Shown: in pieces, positions 1-7,322 of the stretch
How the letters are laid out: each line of letters begins with the position of its first letter
Numbering within the stretch: the first letter of the stretch is position 1
Origin: DASSWB01 sp035705495
GTDB taxonomy: Bacteria; Bacteroidota; Bacteroidia; Flavobacteriales; Flavobacteriaceae
Length of the DNA: 22,421 nt
Direction of reading: 5' to 3'
Assembly: GCA_035705495.1 (NCBI GenBank)
Contig: DASSWB010000129.1
Span: 1-22,421 of the forward strand
Made by a program: the position numbers and the translations under genes
The notes under the pieces: model-generated
The model's database searches: none
Told to the model about the DNA's origin: nothing
Seen by the model: the letters and a program-made list of their open reading frames with translations, nothing else

Positions 1-1
1 C

Positions 2-2791
2 GTTACGGATACGACAGTGACTGCAATGTTTCGCATCTTGGACTCCTCCCCTTTTGGGGGAGGTCGGGAGGGGGCTTGGGGATCTTCTTTCTTCCTCGCA
101 TGGACTACCACACCATGGACTTTACCATCAAACACCGCGCTAACCGTTGGATCGAAGATTGAATACGTACTGGTAAAAACTTACAACCAATATACTTTTG
201 AACCAATTTCAGTAATCTTGGCGGATAAATTGGTTGGAAAGCAATTTGACAAAAAATTTAAAAAGGTCGAATCCGAAGAAGACTTAAAAGCTTACAAACA
301 AGGCGATAAAATTCCATATTTTATAGGAAATAGCTTTTTAGGGAAAGATTTGGTCGGAGTCCGATATGAGCAACTAATGCCCTACGCGAAACCTTTTCAA
401 AATCCAGAAAATGCGTTTAGGGTAATTTCGGGAGATTTTGTGACTACGGAAGATGGAACCGGAATTGTTCACACGGCGCCGACTTTTGGTGCAGATGATG
501 CCATGGTTGCAAAACAAGCTGTACCCGAGGTTCCACCATTGCTGGTAAAGGATGACAATGGAAATTTGGTTCCTTTGGTGGATTTGCAAGGGAAATTCCG
601 ACCTGAAATGGGAGAATTTGCCGGGAAATATGTGAAAAACGAATATTACGATTCTGATGCCCCTGAAAAATCGGTGGACGTGGAAATCGCTATCAAATTA
701 AAAGAAGAAAACCGCGCTTTTAAAGTCGAAAAATATGTCCACAGTTATCCAAATTGCTGGAGAACAGATCGACCTATTCTTTATTATCCGTTGGATTCCT
801 GGTTTATAAAAGTCACCGAGGTCAAAGACAGGATGTACGAGTTGAATCAGCAAATAAACTGGAAACCAAAATCTACCGGCGAAGGACGGTTTGGAAACTG
901 GTTGGCCAATGCGAACGATTGGAATTTGTCACGCTCAAGATTTTGGGGAATTCCCTTGCCAATCTGGAGAACAGAAGACGGCAAAGAAGAAATTATCATT
1001 GGTTCTGTAGCCGAACTTAAAGCCGAAATGGGAAAAGCAGTAGCAGCTGGGTTGTTGAAGGCCGATATTTTTTCTGATTTTGAAATCGGTAATATGAGCG
1101 ATGAAAACTACGATAAAATCGATCTTCATAAAAATATAGTCGATCAAATCATATTGGTTTCGGAAAGTGGAAAACCCATGAAGCGGGAAGCCGATCTAAT
1201 TGATGTTTGGTTTGATTCCGGTTCCATGCCTTACGCGCAATGGCATTATCCCTACCAACATGCAGAAAAGGTAGAAAAAGTATGGAGAAAGGCCGATTTT
1301 ATCGCTGAAGGCGTTGACCAGACACGGGGATGGTTTTACACTTTGCACGCAATTGCCACAATGGTTTTTGATGATATCGCGTACAAAAATGTCGTTTCCA
1401 ACGGATTAGTACTTGACAAAAACGGACAAAAAATGTCCAAGCGTTTGGGAAATGCTGTAGATCCTTTTGAAACTTTGGCTGCTTTTGGACCTGATGCTAC
1501 GCGTTGGTACATGATTTCGAATGCCAATCCGTGGGACAACTTAAAATTCGATATAGAAGGGATTTCTGAAGTCAGAAGAAAATTTTTTGGTACACTTTAC
1601 AACACTTATTCTTTCTTCGCTTTATACGCAAATATTGACAATTTCACTTATGCAGAAGCGGATGTTCCTTTGGAAGAAAGACCAGAAATTGATCGTTGGA
1701 TTTTATCGGAATTACATACACTTATTGCAAAAGTGGATACGTTTTATTCTGAATATGAACCAACTAAAGCAGCAAGGGAAATCTCTGAATTTGTTCAGGA
1801 GAATTTGAGTAACTGGTATGTTCGTTTGTGCCGACGAAGATTCTGGAAGGGCGAATATGAACAGGATAAAATCTCTGCGTATCAAACGCTTTATACCTGT
1901 TTGGAAACCGTTGCAAAATTGGCATCACCGATCGCTCCGTTTTTTATGGACCGACTTTATAAAGATTTGACCATAGCAACAAACAAAGATGCGTTGGAAT
2001 CTGTCCATTTGGCACTTTTTCCAATTTCAAAAAAAGAATTTATAGACGAATCGCTTGAGCGAAAAATGCAAAAAGCACAGACAATTTCGTCATTGGTTTT
2101 ATCGCTTCGGAAGAAGGAAATGATCAAAGTAAGACAACCGTTGCAACGAATTATGATTCCGGTTTTGGATGAACGCCAAAGACAGGAAATTATGGCTGTT
2201 TCCGACTTGATCAAATCCGAAGTAAATGTAAAGGAATTAGAGTTGATTGATGACGCTTCCGGAATTTTGGTAAAGCAAATCAAGCCGAATTTTAAAACGT
2301 TGGGACCACGGTTTGGAAAGGATATGAAACTGATTGTCAACAAGATAAACAATCTTGGTCAAGAGGAAATCAGACAACTGGAACAAGAAGGGAAAATTGA
2401 AGTGGAAATTAACGGAAAATTGATTACTTTGGCGCCCGATGATTTGGAAATAACATCTCAGGATATAGCGGGATGGTTGGTTGCAAATAGTGGCAATACA
2501 ACTGTCGCACTGGATGTTACAATTTCAGAATCCCTTAAAAAGGAAGGAATTGCCAGAGAAATTGTAAACCGTATTCAAAACTTGAGAAAAGATTCCGGTT
2601 TTGAGGTTACCGACAAAATTGATGTGTTAATACAAAAGGACGGCATTGTCGAGAATGCTGTTATTGAGAACAAAGACTATATTAAAAACGAAACATTAAC
2701 TGCAATCCTCGACGTTGCGGAAGATGTTAAAGACGGGATAGAAATTACTTTTGATGAAGTAGTGACTAAATTGTTTATTAAAAAACATTAG
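2..2791 (+). CDS. ileS: Isoleucine--tRNA ligase, 5' end cut by the window edge
   Basis: Cytoplasmic class I aminoacyl-tRNA synthetase that charges tRNA-Ile. The reading frame is open to the left edge (the first codons read VTDTTVTAMFRI), so the N-terminus and the HIGH motif lie outside and the GTG at 17 is not a real start. Visible parts are the threonine-rich editing motif of the CP1 domain (AWTTTPWTLPSNTAL, about 107-151), the editing-site segment GTGIVHTAPTFGADD (about 461-505), and the KMSKR catalytic loop (1430-1444). The anticodon-binding and C-terminal parts follow. The tail (VALDVTISESLKKEGIAREI and onward) has no zinc-binding cysteines, which fits the eukaryote-like IleS type known in Bacteroidota. 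Just before the editing motif the frame runs through a GC-rich palindromic repeat (about 41-80) that encodes DSSPFGGGREGAWGS. The stop is followed 3 bases later by the DksA-like gene, so the two are probably co-transcribed. Confidence 0.97.
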   Translation, partial: VTDTTVTAMFRILDSSPFGGGREGAWGSSFFLAWTTTPWTLPSNTALTVGSKIEYVLVKTYNQYTFEPISVILADKLVGKQFDKKFKKVESEEDLKAYKQGDKIPYFIGNSFLGKDLVGVRYEQLMPYAKPFQNPENAFRVISGDFVTTEDGTGIVHTAPTFGADDAMVAKQAVPEVPPLLVKDDNGNLVPLVDLQGKFRPEMGEFAGKYVKNEYYDSDAPEKSVDVEIAIKLKEENRAFKVEKYVHSYPNCWRTDRPILYYPLDSWFIKVTEVKDRMYELNQQINWKPKSTGEGRFGNWLANANDWNLSRSRFWGIPLPIWRTEDGKEEIIIGSVAELKAEMGKAVAAGLLKADIFSDFEIGNMSDENYDKIDLHKNIVDQIILVSESGKPMKREADLIDVWFDSGSMPYAQWHYPYQHAEKVEKVWRKADFIAEGVDQTRGWFYTLHAIATMVFDDIAYKNVVSNGLVLDKNGQKMSKRLGNAVDPFETLAAFGPDATRWYMISNANPWDNLKFDIEGISEVRRKFFGTLYNTYSFFALYANIDNFTYAEADVPLEERPEIDRWILSELHTLIAKVDTFYSEYEPTKAAREISEFVQENLSNWYVRLCRRRFWKGEYEQDKISAYQTLYTCLETVAKLASPIAPFFMDRLYKDLTIATNKDALESVHLALFPISKKEFIDESLERKMQKAQTISSLVLSLRKKEMIKVRQPLQRIMIPVLDERQRQEIMAVSDLIKSEVNVKELELIDDASGILVKQIKPNFKTLGPRFGKDMKLIVNKINNLGQEEIRQLEQEGKIEVEINGKLITLAPDDLEITSQDIAGWLVANSGNTTVALDVTISESLKKEGIAREIVNRIQNLRKDSGFEVTDKIDVLIQKDGIVENAVIENKDYIKNETLTAILDVAEDVKDGIEITFDEVVTKLFIKKH
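41..80. repeat. GC-rich palindromic repeat inside ileS (copy 1)
   Basis: A hairpin formed by CCTCCCC (45-51) and GGGGAGG (57-63) is followed by a second G-rich block, TCGGGAGGGGG (64-74). It stands out sharply from the AT-rich surroundings. The core CCTCCCC-short T run-GGGGGAGG recurs at 15289-15305. Elements of this look are common between genes in Bacteroidota genomes (recalled, not searched). Here the element is translated in frame as a Gly/Ser/Arg-rich loop of the IleS editing domain. Confidence 0.7.
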
Positions 2792-2794
2792 AAT

Positions 2795-3178
2795 ATGGCG
2801 ACAGATGTAAAAGTACGTTACAGTGATGCTGATTTGGCCGAGTTCAAGGAATTGATCCAGGCTAAAATTGAAAAGGCTAAAGAGCAGTTGGAACTGTACA
2901 AAAGTGCCTACATGAATGACGGTAACAACGGGACCGATGACACCTCTCCAACTTTCAAAGCTTTCGAAGAAGGAAGCGAAACCATGAGTAAAGAGGCGAA
3001 TTCACAGTTGGCAATACGTCAGGAAAAATTCATACGCGATTTGAAGAATGCCTTGGTTCGTATTGAAAACAAAACTTACGGCGTTTGCAGGGTAACAGGA
3101 AAACTGATCAGTAAAGAACGTTTGAAACTGGTTCCTCATGCTACTTTGAGCATCGAAGCCAAAAATCTTCAAAAATAG
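2795..3178 (+). CDS. TraR/DksA-family protein lacking the zinc-binding cysteines
   Basis: A 127-aa protein of the DksA/TraR type, a family that binds the RNA polymerase secondary channel and tunes transcription initiation. An N-terminal helical hairpin rich in Lys/Glu spans about residues 10-92, with an acidic linker near 41-50. The C-terminal part, YGVCRVTGKLISKERL (95-110), matches the DksA zinc-finger region, but only C98 remains. The other three zinc-ligand positions are replaced; the CxxC partner is T101. This one-cysteine TGKLI form is, from memory, usual in flavobacteria, so it is likely functional without zinc rather than decayed. The gene starts 3 bases after ileS and is followed by a strong terminator. 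Such proteins are often mislabelled as DnaK suppressor or chaperone. I infer a transcription-modulating role, not proven from sequence. Confidence 0.88.
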   Translation: MATDVKVRYSDADLAEFKELIQAKIEKAKEQLELYKSAYMNDGNNGTDDTSPTFKAFEEGSETMSKEANSQLAIRQEKFIRDLKNALVRIENKTYGVCRVTGKLISKERLKLVPHATLSIEAKNLQK

Positions 3179-3202
3179 AGATAAAGAAAATATCTTGAAT
3201 TG

Positions 3203-3230
3203 AAAACGCTCCGCTTCTGGAGCGTTTTTT
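3203..3230 (+). terminator. Intrinsic terminator after the DksA-like gene
   Basis: A perfect 10-bp stem, AAAACGCTCC (3203-3212) paired with GGAGCGTTTT (3219-3228), has a 6-base loop, and the T run extends to 3230. It lies 24 bases after the DksA-like stop codon. It ends the ileS unit and shows that the next gene cannot start at the in-frame TTG at 3200. Confidence 0.92.
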
Positions 3231-3244
3231 CATTATTTTTAAAG

Positions 3245-3865
3245 ATGAAAAAATTCATTCCGCTAATATTCATTTTTCCAATTTTGATTTTTTCTCAAAA
3301 CAAGAGTGTCCAAATAATGGATGCTGCGGAAATTAACTCCGTTATTATTTCGGGTGATGAAGTTTTTAAAATTGAAATTGTTGCTGCGGATGTTGATGAA
3401 ATTTCAATCACAACATATTCCGAAGGTGAATACGCTCAGCAAATAGGCCTGATAAAGGAAATAAAAAACAATACGTTGTTTCTAAAGTCTGAATTTTTGG
3501 ATATTCTTCAAGGAGGTTTTGACAAATTAAGCGCACATAAAGTTTTTTCTTTCCAGATTAAATTGATTGTTCCGGAAAATATCAATGTTAGCGTAGCATC
3601 AAATATTGCGACCGTCATCGCAGAGGGGAAATATGAAAACCTTCAAATTCAACTGAAACAAGGGAATTGTGAAGTGAGAAAATTTGCGGGAAATGCTTTG
3701 GTGAATACTTTCACCGGTGACATATTTTTCGAAATTAGAAAAAACATGCGTATTAAGGCCAGTTCCAGAAATGGGAGCATCGAAATCCCAGATAATATGG
3801 CTTCGGATACTTCCCTGAAACTTACCAGCATAAGTGGCAATATTAAAGTCATGAAAACTAAATAA
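3245..3865 (+). CDS. Secreted beta-strand-rich protein, DUF4097-like
   Basis: The mature start is taken at the ATG at 3245 because an in-frame TTG at 3200 lies before the terminator hairpin. The 206-aa product begins with a signal peptide (MKKFIPLIFIFPILIFSQ), so it is exported to the periplasm or cell surface. The rest is rich in alternating hydrophobic strands with Asn/Gly turns (for example SVASNIATVIAEG, KASSRNGSIEIP, LTSISGNIKV). This resembles the stacked-strand DUF4097/DUF2807 putative adhesin type, in which short ISGN/SRNG motifs mark the turns of a beta-helix. There are no catalytic motifs. It sits between a terminator and lspA, so it may have its own promoter, though I could not identify one. 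Function is unknown, and the family assignment rests on pattern resemblance only. Confidence 0.72.
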   Translation: MKKFIPLIFIFPILIFSQNKSVQIMDAAEINSVIISGDEVFKIEIVAADVDEISITTYSEGEYAQQIGLIKEIKNNTLFLKSEFLDILQGGFDKLSAHKVFSFQIKLIVPENINVSVASNIATVIAEGKYENLQIQLKQGNCEVRKFAGNALVNTFTGDIFFEIRKNMRIKASSRNGSIEIPDNMASDTSLKLTSISGNIKVMKTK

Positions 3866-3901
3866 TATTAGTATTTTTGAGCGTTTTTAGAATAAGAAAA
3901 A

Positions 3902-4516
3902 ATGTCCTTGAAAAAAGCTTCGTTAATAATTTTTATCATCCTCTTAATTGATCAGGTTTCCAAATTTTACATCAAAACCCATTTTATGTTGGGCGATGAG
4001 GTTCGGGTTTTTGATTGGTTCCGAATTCTATTTGTGGAAAACGAAGGCATGGCTTGGGGCGCAAAAATCCCAGGTGAATACGGAAAATTGATCCTTACGT
4101 TATTCAGGCTTGTGGCCATTGTGGGAATTGGTTATTGGCTGTGGGATTCAATAAGAAAAAACAGCTCAAGAATCCTCATCGTTTCCATTGCCCTGATTTT
4201 CGCCGGTGCCATGGGTAATATCATTGATTCCGTTTTCTACGGACTTATTTTCGACGATAGTTATAGAAATGTTGCGTCATTTATGCCAGACGCTGGAGGC
4301 TACGGAACGCTTTTTCACGGAAAAGTAGTAGATATGCTTTACTTCCCGTTATGGAGCGGAATCTTGCCCGATTGGCTTCCGGTTTTCGGTGGTCAGCATT
4401 TCACCTTCTTCGAACCTGTTTTTAATATTGCCGATTCTTCTATTTCAATTGGCGTGATCCTATTGTTAATTTTCAATAAAAAAGCGTTTCCGAAGGAAGA
4501 GGAACAAGTATCTTAA
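3902..4516 (+). CDS. lspA: Lipoprotein signal peptidase (signal peptidase II)
   Basis: An inner-membrane aspartyl protease that removes the signal peptide of diacylated prolipoproteins. The 204-aa protein has about four membrane helices. Family motifs are IDQVSK (16-21), FVENEGMAWG (44-53), AGAMGNIIDS (101-110, where the common GNxxDR ends in Ser), KVVDMLYF (141-148) and FNIADSSISIG (174-184). The catalytic aspartates should be D144 and D178. The loops between D110 and D144 and before D178 are longer than in the compact E. coli enzyme, a feature I recall for Bacteroidota LspA. A TATTTTTG sequence at 3872-3879 matches the flavobacterial -7 box, but no TTG-type -33 element is evident at the right distance. 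The ileS/dksA-like/lspA order is typical of flavobacteria. The gene is convergent with the T9SS gene that follows. Confidence 0.96.
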   Translation: MSLKKASLIIFIILLIDQVSKFYIKTHFMLGDEVRVFDWFRILFVENEGMAWGAKIPGEYGKLILTLFRLVAIVGIGYWLWDSIRKNSSRILIVSIALIFAGAMGNIIDSVFYGLIFDDSYRNVASFMPDAGGYGTLFHGKVVDMLYFPLWSGILPDWLPVFGGQHFTFFEPVFNIADSSISIGVILLLIFNKKAFPKEEEQVS

Positions 4517-4563
4517 TATCCATGTAAGCATTGACAAAGTATTTTATACCAATTCCACGGTAA

Positions 4564-5583
4564 TTATTTTTTTATCAATTTTACTGTTATTGCTTGCCCA
4601 GTCAGGTTTTTTAGTTTGAGCAGATAAACGCCAGAGGCTAAATTTGAAAGGAGGATTTGCGTTTTTTCCCTTTCCAAAATACCGGAATTTAATTCTCTTC
4701 CAGTCAAGGAAAATATTTGATAGCTTAAATTTTCTTTTGTTTCTATCGTCAAATGTTCTTTGACTGGATTCGGATAAAGTGAAATACTATTTTCAGAAAA
4801 TGCTTTGGTACTCGCAGTACAAGATGAAACCAAGGAATAACTCATGTGGGCATGAGAAATTATCCATTCCGAATAAGGGAAATCATTGTTTTGTGCAGCA
4901 TTTTCATCATCAACTTCAATACAAATGTGGCCGACAATATAATCGGGAGGATAGCCCCATCCTGTAGCACGGATTTGAAGTTCCATATTTGGGTTGTTAT
5001 TTTCGTTTTTTAAATTTATGTAATTAATACCGTAAGCTACCAGTTTATAAAAGTTTGGATTATGACTTAAATCAATTCCTGAAAATGAATTTAGCGGCAT
5101 AACATCACCTCCATAAGTCAGATAAAGAGTTTCCAATAATGGATTGTTAGAAAGGTCCAAGGTGGAAAGCATGTTATCCACAACATTCAAATGTTTTAAA
5201 TTGATGAGATTATTTAAGTTCAATTCTTCGATCATAGTGCCATTAACTTGAAGGTTTTCAAGATTTGTAAAAGCTTCAATACCGGTTAAATCATAAATCC
5301 ACTCATCGTTTCCGAAAGGGTGTAGAATGGCAAGTGAAGTAACATCAAGAGCGTCAGAAGTAGCGATTTGTCCATTGACAGTCTCATCTGAATCTATTTC
5401 CATGTCAATAAGAACCTGTTCAAAGAGAGGATCGGGAATATTGGTAAACTGTGCTGTTGCTGTGTAGCTCACAGCGCAAAACAACATAATACAAATAAAT
5501 TTTTCAATTGAAAATCCTCTAATTCCCTGGAAGAATAACTGGTGGGTTTTTGAGAGGTTCAAAAAAATAAAAGTGTTTTTCAT
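4564..5583 (-). CDS. Secreted leucine-rich-repeat protein with T9SS C-terminal sorting domain
   Basis: A 339-aa exported protein. The signal peptide is unusually far in: a hydrophilic stretch of about 28 residues precedes KFICIMLFCAVSYTATAQ (28-45). No methionine lies between residues 1 and 33, so the ATG at 5583 is kept, though a non-ATG start nearer the hydrophobic core is possible. Residues about 95-205 hold irregular leucine-rich repeats (LTGIEAFTNLENLQV, NLKHLNVVDNMLSTLDLSNN, LLETLYL, FSGIDLSHN). The tail, LYPNPVKEHLTIE, then YQIFSLTGREL, then LSNLASGVYLLKL and a final LIKK, is a type A sorting domain of the type IX secretion system. This implies export across the outer membrane and surface attachment or release. 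The gene is a single unit between lspA and the Rim operon. The binding partner is unknown. Confidence 0.88.
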   Translation of the reverse strand: MKNTFIFLNLSKTHQLFFQGIRGFSIEKFICIMLFCAVSYTATAQFTNIPDPLFEQVLIDMEIDSDETVNGQIATSDALDVTSLAILHPFGNDEWIYDLTGIEAFTNLENLQVNGTMIEELNLNNLINLKHLNVVDNMLSTLDLSNNPLLETLYLTYGGDVMPLNSFSGIDLSHNPNFYKLVAYGINYINLKNENNNPNMELQIRATGWGYPPDYIVGHICIEVDDENAAQNNDFPYSEWIISHAHMSYSLVSSCTASTKAFSENSISLYPNPVKEHLTIETKENLSYQIFSLTGRELNSGILEREKTQILLSNLASGVYLLKLKNLTGQAITVKLIKK

Positions 5584-5678
5584 GGCTTTCTAATTTAGAA
5601 AAAAATTAGAAATGAAACTAAGACCAATTTACGATGTTTCTATTTTTAAAACCTAATTTATCTTTTAGGACTAAACCC

Positions 5679-5753
5679 CGATGCTTGCATCGTTTTTCTT
5701 TTTGGAATTTGGGATTTGTTTTTTGAAATTTTACACCCCTTATGCTTGCATCG
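5679..5753. repeat. Two copies of a palindromic ATGCTTGCATCG motif in the 5584-5760 spacer
   Basis: The 12-mer ATGCTTGCATCG occurs at 5681-5692 and again at 5742-5753. Each copy follows an ACCCC block (AACCCCG and CACCCCTT). Copy 1 extends to a self-complementary CGATGC-TT-GCATCG (5679-5692) followed by five T on the plus strand. The two copies are about 61 bases apart, in the 177-base spacer between the start of the T9SS gene and the end of the formyl-THF cyclo-ligase gene. No reading frame is apparent there. They look like members of a dispersed short repeat family. A regulatory role is not shown. Confidence 0.6.
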
Positions 5754-5760
5754 AGCTAGT

Positions 5761-6345
5761 TCATTTCTCCCCCTTCTTTTTCTGAAAATGAAAAATCTGC
5801 GTGGGCGTCACGCAAAAATCCAAAGCAATATCACTCGCATAAACCTCTGAAATATGCGGCTCTGGGTCAAAAAATGAGAGTCCGATTTTGATAACGTTTT
5901 CTCTGCAAGTCGCTAAAAAATTGTCATAAAAACCTTTTCCGTAACCAATTCTGTTGCCCTCTTTGTCGTATGCCATTAAGGGAACAAAAACAACGTCAAT
6001 CTGTTCAGAAGGCACTTCAACTCCGTTAACAGGTTCGGGAATATTCCATTTGTTTTTTTTGATGATCGTATTGTCGGTAAGCAAAAAATTATGCAAAGTT
6101 CCTGTATTTACATTGCATCGTGATAAAACAATGTTCTTGTCCTTACCTTGCAAAATATGCAGAATGGGTTCTGTATCGATTTCTTTTTTTTCAGTAATGG
6201 TCAAAAACAGGTGGTAAAAATTTAAATCCCAAATCCGTAATTCCAATAGTTTATTTGCAATTAAAAGACTTTGCTCCTCAATTTCTTCCGCGGTCATGCG
6301 CAGTCTTAATTTCAGATATTTTTCTCTTAATTGCGGCTTTTTCAT
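5761..6345 (-). CDS. 5-formyltetrahydrofolate cyclo-ligase
   Basis: A 194-aa cytoplasmic enzyme of the MTHFS/YgfA family that converts 5-formyl-THF to 5,10-methenyl-THF with ATP, clearing a dead-end folate. Recognisable features are the basic N-terminus (MKKPQLREKYLKLR, ATP-binding in the family), the central WNIPEPV segment, the strand VVFVPLMAYDKEGNRIGYG, and the signature GYGKGFYDNFL. The length is normal. Its ATG overlaps the stop of the upstream aspartoacylase-like gene by 4 bases (6342-6345, ATGA), so it is translationally coupled as the last gene of the Rim operon. Nothing in known biochemistry links folate salvage to RimK, so the pairing may be incidental. The family call is sure; I leave the symbol empty because naming varies (fau, ygfA, mthfs). 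Confidence 0.95.
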   Translation of the reverse strand: MKKPQLREKYLKLRLRMTAEEIEEQSLLIANKLLELRIWDLNFYHLFLTITEKKEIDTEPILHILQGKDKNIVLSRCNVNTGTLHNFLLTDNTIIKKNKWNIPEPVNGVEVPSEQIDVVFVPLMAYDKEGNRIGYGKGFYDNFLATCRENVIKIGLSFFDPEPHISEVYASDIALDFCVTPTQIFHFQKKKGEK

Positions 6346-7322
6346 GGGTTTGATTTTGAAACTGAAATATTGAAAATGGCGTCGCCTTGATAAACAATTG
6401 GTGCTTCATTCACATTAATGATATATCCTTGATTCGGAGCGACGATATCATGGCTTAATTTACCATAAGGATCTGTAATTGAAGCAATGTGTTCTCCCTT
6501 TTCAACAAAATTACCACAGCTGGTGTAAATATGAAGGAGTCCGCTGTATTTTGCACGCAACCATTGTGTTTGCTCAATAACAACAGTAGGTTCAGGATGA
6601 GAGGTGGATTCAAAACGCGGTTTCAGCATTCCGAGATGTTTTAAAATTCTCTTTGTACCGTCAACACCAATTTTTGCGATTTCTTTATTGTTGTCACGCG
6701 ATTTTCCACCTTCAAAAAGTAAGATCGGTATCTCTAATTTTGAACAGGTTTCTCGAAATGATTTCGTAATGGTTTTTGAATGAATTGTAAAAGGCGCATT
6801 AAAGATTTTAGCGTATTCTATACTTTCTTTGTCTCCTTTTTTTACGCGAATTTGTGCAGCGTTAAACCGACTGGCGCCTCCCGTATGAAAATCGAGGCAG
6901 AAATCGGCCACGGGCAATATTTTCTTCACAAACTGATAGGCAAACCGGCTCGCCAAAGATCCTGTTTTTGAACCTGGAAAAACCCGATTTAAATCCCTTC
7001 CATCGGGAAAATCCCGTGACATGTTCAAGAAGCCGAAGATATTAATGATTGGAATGCAAATGATTGTTCCTTTTACGGGTTTGTTGATATGCTTCGCAAC
7101 GATTTGCCGAACAATTTCAACACCATTCACTTCGTCACCATGAATTCCCGCAGTCATTAAAACGACGGGACCCGGTTTTTTTGAACGTTCAATAATAATG
7201 GGAACCTCAACCGAAGTTGTTGTGTAAAGTTTGGCGATATTGAAATTGACTACAACGCCTTCGCCAGGATAAATTTTCTTGCCTAATATTTCAAGAACGT
7301 TATTTTGATCAATGGAGGCCAT
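6342..7322 (-). CDS. Succinylglutamate desuccinylase/aspartoacylase-like zinc hydrolase
   Basis: A 326-aa member of the AstE/AspA branch of M14 carboxypeptidase-like metallohydrolases, which cut acyl groups from N-acyl amino acids or trim terminal residues. The zinc ligands are visible as H61 and E64 in GIHGDEVNGVEI and H146 in DFHTGG (144-149). The substrate-binding RDLNRVFPG (109-117) and the likely catalytic glutamate in LLFEGGKS (E204) are present. The last 80 residues form a beta-rich lid with a lipoyl/barrel-sandwich look (GDAIFNISV near the end). It is not the arginine-succinyl pathway enzyme as judged by context, because no ast genes are near. It shares one base with the rimK-like stop (TAATG at 7322) and overlaps the cyclo-ligase gene. 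Context points to a substrate carrying a RimK-added glutamate, which is an inference. Confidence 0.9.
   Translation of the reverse strand: MASIDQNNVLEILGKKIYPGEGVVVNFNIAKLYTTTSVEVPIIIERSKKPGPVVLMTAGIHGDEVNGVEIVRQIVAKHINKPVKGTIICIPIINIFGFLNMSRDFPDGRDLNRVFPGSKTGSLASRFAYQFVKKILPVADFCLDFHTGGASRFNAAQIRVKKGDKESIEYAKIFNAPFTIHSKTITKSFRETCSKLEIPILLFEGGKSRDNNKEIAKIGVDGTKRILKHLGMLKPRFESTSHPEPTVVIEQTQWLRAKYSGLLHIYTSCGNFVEKGEHIASITDPYGKLSHDIVAPNQGYIINVNEAPIVYQGDAIFNISVSKSNP

Noticed and set aside
1957..2352. 131-codon minus-strand frame opposite ileS
   Set aside because: It is antisense to conserved IleS sequence, Ser/Ile/Phe-rich, and lacks any family signal.
5679..5697. Intrinsic terminator for the plus strand (CGATGC-TT-GCATCG then five T)
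   Set aside because: The 2-base loop forces a shorter stem and no plus-strand gene ends nearby. The recurrence of the motif at 5742 fits a repeat better.
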